Source: Rhodoferax sp. (GTDB lineage Bacteria > Pseudomonadota > Gammaproteobacteria > Burkholderiales > Burkholderiaceae_C). From it: a stretch of DNA of 64,000 bases. Under the pieces are notes generated by a model. That model was not told the origin of the DNA. It saw only the letters and a list, made by a program, of their open reading frames with translations, and ran no database searches. Below are positions 27,796 to 36,872 of this stretch, one piece after another (within the stretch, counting starts at the first letter, position 1; each line of letters begins with the position of its first letter). The DNA lies in the NCBI RefSeq assembly GCF_013297935.1, contig NZ_JAAFIX010000003.1, positions 300,511 through 364,510 of the forward strand, written 5' to 3'. A program made the translations under genes and the position numbers.

Positions 27796-29037
27796 ATGAA
27801 TATCCAGACACAACGCTTCATTGACCGCTGGGCCGGCCAGCTCCTGTGCAGTGCGGTGTCCGGATGGGTCAAGCTCACCAGCCTGTTCAGTGCGCCGGCC
27901 CGGATGCCGGCCGCACCGAAAAACATTCTGGTGATTCTGCTGTCGGAAATGGGTAGCATCGTGCTCGCCGGCCCCATGTTTGCGGCATTGCGCCGCCAAT
28001 ACCCCGGGGCTGCTATCCACATCCTGCAGCTGAAAAAGAACCAGGAAGTCTCCAAGCTCCTGTCATTGACAGAGGTGGAGCACATGCACACGCTGGACGA
28101 CAGCTCCGGCGGCTCGCTGATTTCGGATATTTTGAAAGTCAGCCTTAAGTTCCGGAGCATCGGGCTGGATGCAGTGATCGACTGCGAGCTGTTTTCGCGG
28201 GTGAGCGCCCTGCTGTCCTTCAGCACCGGCGCCCCTGTGCGGGTGGGCTTTACGCCGCACACCCAAGAGGGCCTGTACCGCGGCAGTTTCATCAACCACA
28301 GCATTCCCTACAACCCCTACCAGCACATCAGCAAGCAGTTTTTGTCGCTGGTAGATGCACTGCAGTCGCCCGAAGGCATGCCGCGCAACCGGGCCGGCGT
28401 GATCCGGGAGATTCCGGCCGAGCCGGAGTTGTCGGTGGCGTTCAACCCCGGCGAGCTGCAGGCCTACCGCAACAAAGTCGCGTCGGACCACCCCGCAACC
28501 GCCGATCGCGGTTTGGTGCTGGTTTATGCGGGTGGCGGCATCCTGCCGGAGCGGGCCTGGCCTGCCAGCCACTACGCCCGCGTGGTGCAGGGCCTGTGCA
28601 ACGCCGGGTACGCCGTGGGCCTGATCGGCTTGAAAGACGATGCGGTGCTGGCGCGTGACCTCAAGACCCAAGTCGGTAGCGAGGCCTGTATTGACCTGAC
28701 CGGTTACACCAAAAGCATCCGCGAGCTGCTGATGCTGATGCATGCCAGCCGCCTGCTCATCACCAACGACGGCGGCCCCAGCCACTTTGCCACGGTCACC
28801 CCTATCCAGACCATGGTGTTTTTCGGCCCCGAGACCGGCAAACTCTATGGGCCATTGGGCAAGCGGACCATCATGCTGGAGAGCGGCATTGCCTGCTCGC
28901 CGTGCTTGACGGCCTACAACCACCGCCTCACCTTTTGCGATGGCGACAACCAGTGCCTCAAGCGCATTGCACCCGATCCGGTGCTTGAGCAGGCCCTGCA
29001 ATTCCTGAGCGCGCCGGGCGAGGGCCCTCGCGCATGA
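27796..29037 (+). CDS. Glycosyltransferase family 9 (ADP-heptose:LPS heptosyltransferase-like)
   Basis: 413 residues. GT-B fold of family 9. N-terminal block NILVILLSEMGSIVLAGPMFAALRRQYPGAAIHIL resembles the heptosyltransferase GD-nucleotide motif; the C-terminal donor site includes LLMLMHASRLLITNDGGPSHFATVT and FFGPETGKLYGPLG. A cysteine-rich segment near the end (ACSPC...FCDGDNQCL) is common in long GT9 members. It follows metK by 18 bases and overlaps GtrA by 4 bases, forming an operon with two other glycan genes. The sugar and acceptor are unknown. Confidence 0.85.
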   Translation: MNIQTQRFIDRWAGQLLCSAVSGWVKLTSLFSAPARMPAAPKNILVILLSEMGSIVLAGPMFAALRRQYPGAAIHILQLKKNQEVSKLLSLTEVEHMHTLDDSSGGSLISDILKVSLKFRSIGLDAVIDCELFSRVSALLSFSTGAPVRVGFTPHTQEGLYRGSFINHSIPYNPYQHISKQFLSLVDALQSPEGMPRNRAGVIREIPAEPELSVAFNPGELQAYRNKVASDHPATADRGLVLVYAGGGILPERAWPASHYARVVQGLCNAGYAVGLIGLKDDAVLARDLKTQVGSEACIDLTGYTKSIRELLMLMHASRLLITNDGGPSHFATVTPIQTMVFFGPETGKLYGPLGKRTIMLESGIACSPCLTAYNHRLTFCDGDNQCLKRIAPDPVLEQALQFLSAPGEGPRA

Positions 29038-29516
29038 GCGGGCTGCAACGCGCGGTCCTGTGGGCCTTGGGTTTGCTGGAGCGCTACCGCTACATCAAGT
29101 TCGGCATTGTGGGCGCTAGTGGCACGGTGGTGAATCTGGCGGTGCTGCATTTCGGGCATGAGTTTTTGTTCAACGAGATTGAGTCGGGCTACAACAAACC
29201 CTACTTCTCCTTGGTGCTGGCGATTGCGCTGGCAACGCTGAACAACTTCACCTGGAACCGCCTGTGGACTTGGTCCGACCGAGTCAAGACCCTGGAAGCC
29301 GGCGAGGTGCAGCCCGTAAGCCTGCGCCTGCTGGGCATGGAGTTCGGTCAGTACGTCACGGCCTCGGCGTTCGGCAGTGGCATGCAATACGTGCTGACCC
29401 TGCTGCTGTCGGGCAGCATGGATTACCGCTTGGCCAACATCATTGCCATTGTGGCGGCCAGCGTAAGCAACTTTCTGGCGAACGACCGGTGGACCTTCAA
29501 GCGCCACCGCGACTAG
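29034..29516 (+). CDS. GtrA family membrane protein
   Basis: 160 residues, start overlaps the GT9 stop by 4 bases (ATGA). Four membrane helices with the family marks FGIVGASGTVVNLAVLH, LATLNNFTWNRLWTW and ASVSNFLANDRWTFKR. GtrA proteins flip or bind polyprenyl-linked sugars for surface polysaccharide decoration. Its place between a GT9 and an ArnT-like transferase supports a role in passing a lipid-linked sugar across the membrane. Confidence 0.88.
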   Translation: MSGLQRAVLWALGLLERYRYIKFGIVGASGTVVNLAVLHFGHEFLFNEIESGYNKPYFSLVLAIALATLNNFTWNRLWTWSDRVKTLEAGEVQPVSLRLLGMEFGQYVTASAFGSGMQYVLTLLLSGSMDYRLANIIAIVAASVSNFLANDRWTFKRHRD

Positions 29517-29556
29517 GCAGCCGGGGTGTCTGCGATTCACCTCATCACACACTTTT

Positions 29557-31323
29557 ATGCCAAATAAGTCTTTAGCCCCCGTAGATATTGCGTGGCTAGC
29601 TCTTGTTTTTATAGCAAGCACCCTGTACCTTTTAGGTCTGGGCGGCGGCTACGCTCCGACCAACGGGGATGAGATGGTCTACATCCATATTGCCCGCATG
29701 ACTGCGGAAAGTGGCCAATGGCTTCCCTTGCAGTCCGAACTGGTGGGCACCCGCAACACCAAGCCGCCCTTGCTCATTTGGCAAGCCATGGTGGCGGGGA
29801 ACTGGGGCCAGACCTGGAGTCTGTTTGCGCTGCGGCTCCCCAGTGTGGCTTACACCTTCTGCACCACGGCGTTGCTCGCTTTTTTTGCCTACCGGCTGGC
29901 CGATGACCGCCGCAAACTGCGCACCGCCTGCATCGCCGCTGCGCTGTATTTGCTTTTCTTTTCGACCTTCCGCTACGGGCGGGTGTACCTCACCTCTGCA
30001 CCCGAAACCTTTTGGCTGGCGCTGCCCATGTGGTGGCTGCTCTGGCTGCGGCTGCCCTCCACCGGCTCGCTCACGCCCGCCACCGGGCCTACCCCCGGGC
30101 CGCTGGCCTACACACTGTTCGGCATAGCCATGGGTCTGGGCGCTGCCTACAAGTCGTTTGCCCTGGTAGCTCCCGCGGCTGCGGCGCTGTGGTGTGCCGT
30201 GCTCTTGAGCACGCCGTGGAGTTGGCGCACCGCCGTCCGCACCACCCTCGGCGCAGGCTGGAGCACCTTGCTGGGCGTGGGCATTTTTGCCCTGTGGTTT
30301 GTGCTGGACCCGGACCCTGCCAGCGTGTGGCAAGAATTCGTGGTGGCCGAGAACGCAGGCAAGATGTCCAGCAGCATGGGCTACTGGCAGGCCGCCCTCT
30401 CCGGCCCCTACCCCATGTGGACCCAGTTGCTGGCTTACCCGTCCAACGGCGGCTTGCTGGCGCTACCGGTGTTGGGTTTTTGCCTACTGGCACTGCGCCA
30501 CACCGGCACGTTGCTGCAACCCGCCCGCCTCAGCCCGGCGCTTTGGATCTTGTTGGCCTGGGTAGTGGTGTGGCTGGTGGTGTTCACCATCCCCAACCAG
30601 CGCTCGGAACGCTATGTCATTCCCGCCATGCCGGCAGTGGCCATCGCCATGGCACTGGTGTGGGACCGGCTACCGCGACTCTGGTTCTGGTTGACTCTGC
30701 TGATCACCGTGCCGGCACTCGTGATGCTGGGCCGCATCAGCTGGGTGATGGGCACCCTTCAGATGGCGTCGCCCACCGAAGTTGCTATTACTTTAATAGC
30801 GGCTTGCGCAGGTACTGCCGGGGCTATCGCCGGTTTTTGTCGCAAATCATGGGCTGCCTACGCCAGCCTGGTGGCGGTGCTGGCGGTGTATGGCTGCTTC
30901 ACGCTCATGGTCCAGCCCATCTCCAAGGACGAGGCGGGCTACAGCCCGGCCATCGAAGCGCAGATGACGGGCCAACGAGTTGCCGTGCCCAACGGCTTTA
31001 CCGGGCAGTACGAGCGCTACCACTTCCAACTCCATGGCGCGCGCATCACACCCTACGACGCCGAAGGCCGCAACACCGGGGCGCTCTACCCGGAAATGCC
31101 GCCCAAGGAACGGCTGGCGCGCTTGCTGAATGAATTTGATGCCGTGATCTGGCTGCAGGAGGACTTGAAGGAGCCTCCGTCGTGCCTGCCCCAGTGCACC
31201 CTGCTGGCGCAGCGCTGGCACGTGAAAAGCCGGCACAAGGACGGCGAAGTCACGCTGGACAACCTCTGGCAGGTGCAGGACTGGCTGTTCCGCCGTGAGT
31301 GGCTGCTCACAGCCGCCCGATAG
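29557..31323 (+). CDS. ArnT-like integral membrane glycosyltransferase (GT83/PMT superfamily)
   Basis: 588 residues, about 11-12 membrane helices. The first loop has NGDEMVYIHIAR with acidic residues and TKPPLLIWQ, the pattern of ArnT/PMT-type transferases that use polyprenyl-phosphate sugars outside the inner membrane; IPNQRSERYVIPAMPAVAIAMAL is the other family block. A soluble periplasmic C-terminal domain follows residue 470. Two stretches of the gene (about 29595-29620 and 30781-30835) resemble short dispersed repeats. It probably adds a sugar, supplied by GtrA, to lipid A core or another surface glycan. Confidence 0.8.
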   Translation: MPNKSLAPVDIAWLALVFIASTLYLLGLGGGYAPTNGDEMVYIHIARMTAESGQWLPLQSELVGTRNTKPPLLIWQAMVAGNWGQTWSLFALRLPSVAYTFCTTALLAFFAYRLADDRRKLRTACIAAALYLLFFSTFRYGRVYLTSAPETFWLALPMWWLLWLRLPSTGSLTPATGPTPGPLAYTLFGIAMGLGAAYKSFALVAPAAAALWCAVLLSTPWSWRTAVRTTLGAGWSTLLGVGIFALWFVLDPDPASVWQEFVVAENAGKMSSSMGYWQAALSGPYPMWTQLLAYPSNGGLLALPVLGFCLLALRHTGTLLQPARLSPALWILLAWVVVWLVVFTIPNQRSERYVIPAMPAVAIAMALVWDRLPRLWFWLTLLITVPALVMLGRISWVMGTLQMASPTEVAITLIAACAGTAGAIAGFCRKSWAAYASLVAVLAVYGCFTLMVQPISKDEAGYSPAIEAQMTGQRVAVPNGFTGQYERYHFQLHGARITPYDAEGRNTGALYPEMPPKERLARLLNEFDAVIWLQEDLKEPPSCLPQCTLLAQRWHVKSRHKDGEVTLDNLWQVQDWLFRREWLLTAAR

Positions 31324-31363
31324 ACACCTGAAACAAGACCCGGGGCAAGGCCAGCTCGCAGAA

Positions 31364-31947
31364 CTACTGGTATTGCAAGGTTGCCAGCGAACGATGCTCA
31401 TCCGCGCTGGTACTGGGCCGGCCGAAAAACTCCAGATATGCCGGAGTCTGCTCAAACAGCATGTCTGAGCCCACCCGCACGTTGCACCCGCGCAGTATTG
31501 CTTCAGCAAGGAGCGCCGTAGTTTCGGTTTTCATGACCAACTTAACCACAAAAGTACGGGCCGACAGGCGTGACACCTCCAGGGGCATGGGATAGCCCTC
31601 CTTCATGCCCAGGGGCGTGGCATTCACGACCAAGTCAAAACCCAACGGGTCAGTAGAACCGGTGGTGACTTCGATCTCTGGGTAGTGCTGGCGCAAACGC
31701 GCTGCCAGCCGTTTGCGGAGCACCCCGCGCACGAAGCCGGCACCATCGAACATGTCGCCCTGCAAATCAGCGCGCCCCGGATGTTGGAGAGCCTGAACAC
31801 GCTGCGCAAGAAGGCGGAGAAGTATTCGGGCTTGGAACCCTTGGGCACTACCGCCACATTGTCCCCGGCTTTTTTAACCCGGGGGTGTAGATCATGGGTG
31901 GGGTAACCGAGATGAATAATGAGCTCTGTATTGCCGTTGCTGATCAT
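31364..31947 (-). pseudogene. aroE: Shikimate/quinate dehydrogenase (AroE family), internally deleted
   Basis: The N-terminal part (MISNGNTELIIHLGYPTHDL, then FRLSNIRGALI) starts at 31947 in one frame; the C-terminal part (GDMFDGAGFVRGVLRK, VVNATPLGMKEG, GSDMLFEQTPAYLEFFG) ends at 31364 in another. The join falls after GALI: the usual TMPHK catalytic lysine segment and about 30 residues are missing, causing the frame change. The NADP-binding GxGGxG region after RGVLRK and a short piece near residue 20 are also gone. The remnant overlaps the aroQ stop codon by 4 bases, so an intact aroQ-aroE pair once existed. It should be non-functional. Confidence 0.88.
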
Positions 31948-32390
31948 TTTTTCGCAGCGTTCGCTGCCGACACCCCGGCGCGCAGGGCCAGCAGATAGCT
32001 ATCCACGCCGAAGCCTGCGATCTGGCCCTTGACGATTTCCGCGAATACTGATTTGTGGCGGAATTCCTCACGGGCATGAATATTGGACATGTGCAATTCC
32101 ACGATAGGGCAGGTCAGGATGGCCAGCGCGTCGCGGATGCCGTAGCTGTAGTGCGTCCAGGCACCGGCATTGATGAGAACCGCGTCCACACCCTCCGTGA
32201 ACCCCTGGTGAATGCGCTCGCACATGGCACCTTCATGGTTGGTTTGAAAGGTCTCCACGTCCACACCCAATTCGCGGCCCAAGGCAGTCAGGTCGGCGTT
32301 GATCTCATCGAGCGTGATGGTGCCGTACTGCACCGGGTCACGCTTGCCGAACATGTTGTGGTTAATGCCGTGGAGCATCAGGACTTTCAT
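31944..32390 (-). CDS. aroQ: Type II 3-dehydroquinate dehydratase
   Basis: 148 residues from ATG 32390 (MKVLMLHGINHNMFGKR). Interconverts 3-dehydroquinate and 3-dehydroshikimate. The active-site loop reads HGINHNMFGKRDPVQYGT rather than the common GPNLNLLGxREPxxYG; other blocks are present: QTNHEGAMCERIHQ, INAGAWTHYSYGIRDAL and ELHMSNIHAREEFRHKS. The divergent loop and the neighbouring AroE-family remnant suggest a catabolic (quinate/shikimate) paralogue, but this is inference. It may also serve aromatic synthesis. Confidence 0.88.
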   Translation of the reverse strand: MKVLMLHGINHNMFGKRDPVQYGTITLDEINADLTALGRELGVDVETFQTNHEGAMCERIHQGFTEGVDAVLINAGAWTHYSYGIRDALAILTCPIVELHMSNIHAREEFRHKSVFAEIVKGQIAGFGVDSYLLALRAGVSAANAAKK

Positions 32391-32487
32391 TTCGTTTCCT
32401 TTGGTCGAATATCGAAGCATCACAAGTCCCTGAAGTCTGCCATGTCTTTGAGGCACCTGATCGAACAGGCGTTTATCGAGACATCCA

Positions 32488-33393
32488 TCAGCCCCAGATC
32501 ACCGAGCGCATCGAAATGGAGGCCGACTGAAAGCCTGTGTTGAAAAAGCGCGGCATTTCGTCCGGCTTAACGGCCCCCGCGGCCAGCAGCAAAGGCAGAT
32601 AGTGCTCATGCGAAGGGTGCGCCTGTTGGGCCACGGCGCCCAGCGATTGGAACGCGGCCAACTGGTCGAGCTGGCCTTTTTTGATCTGGTCCTGCACCAC
32701 GGTGTCGAACTCGCGGGCCCAATCGTAAGTCTCGTTCGGGCCACTGCCGTTGCGGGTCGCGCGCAGGTTGTGGACGATATTGCCACTCCCCACCACCAGC
32801 ACCCCGCGGCTGCGCAGCGCGTGCAGCTGGCGACCCAACGCAAAGTGCTCGGCCGGCGGGCGGCTGTAGTCCATGCTGAGCTGCAGCACAGGAATGTGTG
32901 CTTTTGGAAACATGGGTTTGAGTACCGACCAGGCCCCATGATCCAAGCCCCATTGCCCCGTATCCACCACCAAGCGCTCAGCCGAGGGAACCTTGATCTC
33001 CTGCGCTAGGCTGCGGGCCACGGCTGGTGCACCCGGAGCCGGGTATTGCACGTCGTGCAAAGCCTGAGGAAAACCACCGAAATCATGGATCGTCTGGGGC
33101 TGCGCCACTCCGGTCACCTGCCAACCCTGCGTCAGCCAATGGGCAGAGATACACAACACCAACTGCGGCTGCGCCTGCCGTGCCAACAACTCCTTGCCCA
33201 TGGCCTGCCAGCCCCGGCGCCAGGCGTTGTCTTCAATGGCGTTCATCGGACTGCCATGCCCCATAAACAGCACCGGCATGCGGGGCGACGGCTTGAGTGA
33301 CTGCAAGAGTGCTTGGGTGGATGCGCCTGCAAGGCTGCTGTTGAACAGGGCCGGGAGCGCGGCGAGCGTTGCGAGTGCGGATCTTCTTTGCAT
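32488..33393 (-). CDS. Extradiol ring-cleavage dioxygenase, DODA type (YgiD-like)
   Basis: 301 residues from ATG 33393 (MQRRSALATLAALPALF); the N-terminal 25 residues look like a signal peptide, unusual for this mostly cytoplasmic class. Core blocks: VLFMGHGSPMNAIEDN, LCISAHWLTQGWQVTG, TIHDFGGFP, DTGQWGLDHGAWSVLKPMFP, LVVGSGNIVHNLR and HPSHEHYLPLLLAAGA. The metal-binding histidines are conserved. Members cleave catechols such as L-DOPA; the natural substrate here is unknown. It lies downstream of dctA on the same strand, separated by a terminator. Confidence 0.85.
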   Translation of the reverse strand: MQRRSALATLAALPALFNSSLAGASTQALLQSLKPSPRMPVLFMGHGSPMNAIEDNAWRRGWQAMGKELLARQAQPQLVLCISAHWLTQGWQVTGVAQPQTIHDFGGFPQALHDVQYPAPGAPAVARSLAQEIKVPSAERLVVDTGQWGLDHGAWSVLKPMFPKAHIPVLQLSMDYSRPPAEHFALGRQLHALRSRGVLVVGSGNIVHNLRATRNGSGPNETYDWAREFDTVVQDQIKKGQLDQLAAFQSLGAVAQQAHPSHEHYLPLLLAAGAVKPDEMPRFFNTGFQSASISMRSVIWG

Positions 33394-33466
33394 ACGTACA
33401 GGTTTGAGAATGAAAGTCAGCGCCCGCTGGCCCACCGTAGTTCCTTGCTCCGTCCTTCAAAAAACA

Positions 33467-33488
33467 AAAAGGGCCCGCAGGCCCTTTT
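33467..33488 (-). terminator. Terminator after dctA
   Basis: AAAAGGGCC and GGCCCTTTT form a 9-base stem around a CGCA loop. T-rich sequence follows on the minus strand (TTTTTGTTTTTTG), so it ends dctA transcription before the dioxygenase gene. Confidence 0.8.
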
Positions 33489-33517
33489 CAATTGGGTGGT
33501 GGAGTCGCCTCCCCGCC

Positions 33518-34864
33518 TCAGCGCACGTTGGCGGGCACGGCCATGGTGGCCACTTTTTCGTCCAACAGCAGTTCGGGCTCCTGGGCTTCCACTTGGGTGG
33601 GGTTCTTCAGGCCCTCGGTCAGGCGTTGCATGTCGAGGTCGCCGGTCCACTTGGCCACCACCAAGGTGGCCACACCGTTGCCCACCAGATTGGTCAGGGC
33701 GCGGGCTTCGGACATGAAGCGGTCAATACCCAGAATCAGCGCGAGGCCGGCCACCGGCACATGGCCCACGGCAGACAAGGTGGCCGCCAGCACAATGAAA
33801 CCGCTACCGGTAATACCGGCGGCGCCCTTGGAGGTGAGCAACAACACGGCCAGCAAAGTGAACTGCTGGGTCAGGTCCATCGGGGTGTCGGTCGCCTGGG
33901 CAATAAACACCGCCGCCATGGTCAGGTAGATGGACGTGCCGTCGAGGTTGAAGGAGTAACCGGTAGGAATCACCAGACCGACCACCGACTTGCGGGCGCC
34001 CAGGTTCTCCATTTTTTCCATCATGCGGGGCAGCACCGATTCAGACGACGAGGTGCCCAACACAATCAGCAACTCTTCTTTGATGTAGCGCACAAAGCGC
34101 ACGATGCTGAAGCCGTGCAAACGGCTGATGAGACCCAGCACGCCGAACACAAAAAGCAAGCAGGTCACGTAGAACGCACCCATCAGCTTACCCAGCGAAA
34201 AGAGCGAATCCACGCCGTATTTGCCGATGGTGAACGCCATGGCACCGAAGGCGCCGATGGGGGCCACCTTCATGATGATGCCGACGATGTCGAACAGCAC
34301 ATGCGAGGTTTTTTCGATCAGGTCAAACACCATGGTGCCGCGGCCGCCGAACTTGTGCAGCGCAAAGCCGAACAGCACCGAAAACAGCAGCACTTGCAGA
34401 ATTTCGCCCTTGGCGAACGCATCGATCACCGAGGATGGAATGACATTGAGCAAGAAGTCCACGGTTCCCTGCATCTTGCCGGGCGCGGTGTAGGCCGCAA
34501 TGGCCTTGGTGTCCAGCGTGGCGGCATCCACATGCATACCTGCACCGGGCTGCAGCAGGTTGACCACCACCAGGCCGATGATGAGCGCCAGGGTAGACAC
34601 CACCTCAAAGTACAAAAGTGCGAGGCCACCGGTTTTGCCGACCTTTTTCATGTCTTCCATGCCGGCAATCCCCACCACCACCGTGCAGAAGATGATGGGG
34701 GCAATGATCATCTTGATCAGCTTGATGAAGGCATCGCCCAGCGGTTTCATGTCTGCGCCGGTCTGCGGGAAAAAGTGGCCGAGAAATACGCCCAGCACCA
34801 CCGCAGTGATCACTTGGACGTAGAGAGATTTGTAGAGCGGCTTGCGCTCGGTAGTGGATGACAT
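33518..34864 (-). CDS. dctA: C4-dicarboxylate:cation symporter DctA
   Basis: 448 residues, 8 helices plus two re-entrant loops of the DAACS family. Takes up succinate, fumarate and malate. Visible: the N-terminal [61 protein letters not shown] (serine-rich loop), [18 protein letters not shown] (NxDGT substrate/cation motif) and [20 protein letters not shown]. No clear sigma-54 promoter was found in the 140 bases upstream, unlike many dctA genes. Confidence 0.96.
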   Translation of the reverse strand: MSSTTERKPLYKSLYVQVITAVVLGVFLGHFFPQTGADMKPLGDAFIKLIKMIIAPIIFCTVVVGIAGMEDMKKVGKTGGLALLYFEVVSTLALIIGLVVVNLLQPGAGMHVDAATLDTKAIAAYTAPGKMQGTVDFLLNVIPSSVIDAFAKGEILQVLLFSVLFGFALHKFGGRGTMVFDLIEKTSHVLFDIVGIIMKVAPIGAFGAMAFTIGKYGVDSLFSLGKLMGAFYVTCLLFVFGVLGLISRLHGFSIVRFVRYIKEELLIVLGTSSSESVLPRMMEKMENLGARKSVVGLVIPTGYSFNLDGTSIYLTMAAVFIAQATDTPMDLTQQFTLLAVLLLTSKGAAGITGSGFIVLAATLSAVGHVPVAGLALILGIDRFMSEARALTNLVGNGVATLVVAKWTGDLDMQRLTEGLKNPTQVEAQEPELLLDEKVATMAVPANVR

Positions 34865-35007
34865 GAGGGGTCTTCAGGAGAGAGGTTGAAATGCCAATGC
34901 GATGAGCCCGACGCAGGGACACGCACAGGCGCGCCGCAGGCTTCAAAACAGGGCGCAACGATACGGCGCACACCCCTCTGCGCCTACTGTGGCGTTCAAC
35001 AGTAGGG

Positions 35008-35649
35008 TTAACCCTTAATCTTCCGGTGGTCAATCAAGTGGCGCAAAGCCACCGCATGCAGCGCGACCCAGAGCCAAGGGTCCAGCACCGCATCCAACGC
35101 ATTGCCGGTGGGCAGGCGCAGCAACACAAACAGCGCCAAGGCCGCAGGCGCCAACCACGCACTCACCCGCCGCACTGCACCCGCCTGCAACAGCGGCAGC
35201 ATGGCCAACACCGACAAACCGAGCAATACCGGCGGCTCGAAACCCAGTGGATACAAAGCTGATGGCAACTGCGCAAAGGTGTCGAGGAGCAAAGCCCAGC
35301 CCAGCGCAATGCCCACCCACACCAGGCCGGCTTCCCAACGGCGCGGGCCGGGTGGGGTGTCCGCGGCGCGGACGGCCGGGGGACGCAATGCCACCCAGCC
35401 CAAATACCCACACGCCAGCGGCCCCAACACACTGGGCGCCTGAAAGGCCAAGCCCAGCCAATAGGCCGCAGACAGATTGCCAGGCATCAGCACCCAGAGG
35501 CACAGCACCACTGCGAGTGCACGCCTCTGCAACATGGGAACGCCTAGCCGCTGAAACACGGCGGCACCGCCACCGGCCAGCACCAGCGCCCAGCCCCCAT
35601 GCAGCCACAGCTGCATGACTACCAGATCAGGCAAAGCGGGCGAGCTCAT
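35008..35649 (-). CDS. Hypothetical integral membrane protein paired with a sialidase-like protein
   Basis: 213 residues from ATG 35649, which overlaps the preceding stop codon (ATGA). About six hydrophobic helices (for example ALVLAGGGAAVF, AYWLGLAFQAPSVLGPLACGYLGWVAL, GLVWVGIALGWALLLDTFA, LLGLSVLAMLPLLQAG, LAPAALALFVLLRL). Tryptophan, leucine and alanine dominate. No family recognised. The overlap with the upstream sialidase-like gene implies a joint role. Confidence 0.7.
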   Translation of the reverse strand: MSSPALPDLVVMQLWLHGGWALVLAGGGAAVFQRLGVPMLQRRALAVVLCLWVLMPGNLSAAYWLGLAFQAPSVLGPLACGYLGWVALRPPAVRAADTPPGPRRWEAGLVWVGIALGWALLLDTFAQLPSALYPLGFEPPVLLGLSVLAMLPLLQAGAVRRVSAWLAPAALALFVLLRLPTGNALDAVLDPWLWVALHAVALRHLIDHRKIKG

Positions 35650-36815
35650 GGCGTGCCTCCGGGCGCGAACCGCTGCCACGACAAGGTGGCCCGGTCCACG
35701 GTGTAGGCGATCCACAGCGTGTCATCGGCCCACGCCATAGCGGGGTAGGAAAACTCAGCATCGGGGCCACCCTGGCGCAGGGTTTGCTGCGGGGTCCATT
35801 GCAGGCCCTCCTGGCTACGGCTCAGCTCTAATTTGGCACGCCCCTCCGGCGTAGGGTTGTGGGCCAGCAGCATTTGTTGCGGGCCGAGGCCGAACGCTGC
35901 CACCGCTGAGTCCGGGTTGCCGAGCGGCAGGTCCGGCAGGTTCTGCCAGCTGGCGCCACCATCTTCGGTGCGCACAGCGGTTACTTTGCCGTTGTGACGT
36001 TCATCACGCATCAAAGCAATCCACTCGGTCGGGCTACGGGCCAGCAAGCTAGGCTGCAGCTGGTAAGCCAACTGCGACATGCGCGTGAGCCCGGCAAACT
36101 CGCCTTGCGCATCCAGTCGCACCGCGCTGGGGTACTTGAGCCCCAGCTCAAAGTGCACCGGCAGCACTGCGCCGCCATCCTGCAGAGGCATGACTGCGTT
36201 GCGCACGAGAAAACTGGTGTTCCACAGCCACGACAGGGGCAGCACCCGCACCGGCTCAAACGCCAGGTCCTTCAGGTCTTGCGAGTCACTGCTCTGGCGC
36301 AGGTGCAACACGCGGCTGGCAGCCCAGCCACCCCAGCCGGTCGCCACCACAAACAGGTGCATGCGGCCTTGCCCGTCCATCCATGCCACCGGGTTACCCA
36401 AGCGCCGCAAGCCGTGGCCCAACACATCCCCCATGGTGTGGCGGTTGACCACAAAGCGCGGCTCGCGCCAGCGGCCGTTCGCCCGGTCCCACTGGGTGGC
36501 GGCAATCTGCACCAGAGGGCCGCTTTCGCGCTCACCCGAAAACCAGAACAGGCTCAGGGCCGAATTGCTGCCCGCCGGCATGGGCAGCAGACTGCTGGCG
36601 TGCGCCGCCATGGTGCCCGGTGGCATGGGCACATCGCCCATCGCCACCCGCCGCAATGGGGCCGCCTCGACCGGCTGACCCTGCACGCTGATGGCCGTCA
36701 TGAGCGCCTGGGCCGGCGGCATCGAGGCCGGTCGCATGCGCGCATCCGCCGCCCAAAGGCCAGCGACCAAGGCAGCTGCCAGCCCAACGCGCGCAGTGAA
36801 AGAAGAAAACAACAT
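35646..36815 (-). CDS. Secreted exo-sialidase-like BNR-repeat protein
   Basis: 389 residues from ATG 36815 (MLFSSFTARVGLAAALVAGLWAADA), a signal peptide or signal anchor. The body is a beta-propeller with Asp-box-like repeats (TEDGGASWQNLPDLPLGNPDS, QWDRANGRWREPRFVVN) and NPVAWMDGQGRMHLFV, resembling the predicted neuraminidase group COG4692. Catalytic arginines cannot be assigned by eye. It is translationally coupled to a small membrane protein. Substrate unknown; sialic acid specificity should not be assumed. Confidence 0.72.
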   Translation of the reverse strand: MLFSSFTARVGLAAALVAGLWAADARMRPASMPPAQALMTAISVQGQPVEAAPLRRVAMGDVPMPPGTMAAHASSLLPMPAGSNSALSLFWFSGERESGPLVQIAATQWDRANGRWREPRFVVNRHTMGDVLGHGLRRLGNPVAWMDGQGRMHLFVVATGWGGWAASRVLHLRQSSDSQDLKDLAFEPVRVLPLSWLWNTSFLVRNAVMPLQDGGAVLPVHFELGLKYPSAVRLDAQGEFAGLTRMSQLAYQLQPSLLARSPTEWIALMRDERHNGKVTAVRTEDGGASWQNLPDLPLGNPDSAVAAFGLGPQQMLLAHNPTPEGRAKLELSRSQEGLQWTPQQTLRQGGPDAEFSYPAMAWADDTLWIAYTVDRATLSWQRFAPGGTP

Positions 36816-36872
36816 GGGGGGTGATCTTAGTGGCCGCCGGCAAGGCCTTGAAACAGCTAAGACAATGGGGGC

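Noticed and set aside
26524..28020. 498-codon minus-strand frame across metK and GT9
   Set aside because: It is a shadow of metK; composition is biased and no domain is recognisable.
33194..34861. 555-codon plus-strand frame opposite dctA
   Set aside because: dctA is unmistakable on the other strand; the antisense text has no family features.
34865..35007. Sigma-54 promoter for dctA
   Set aside because: Many dctA genes have one, but no GG-N10-GC pattern with good consensus was found in the 143 bases upstream.
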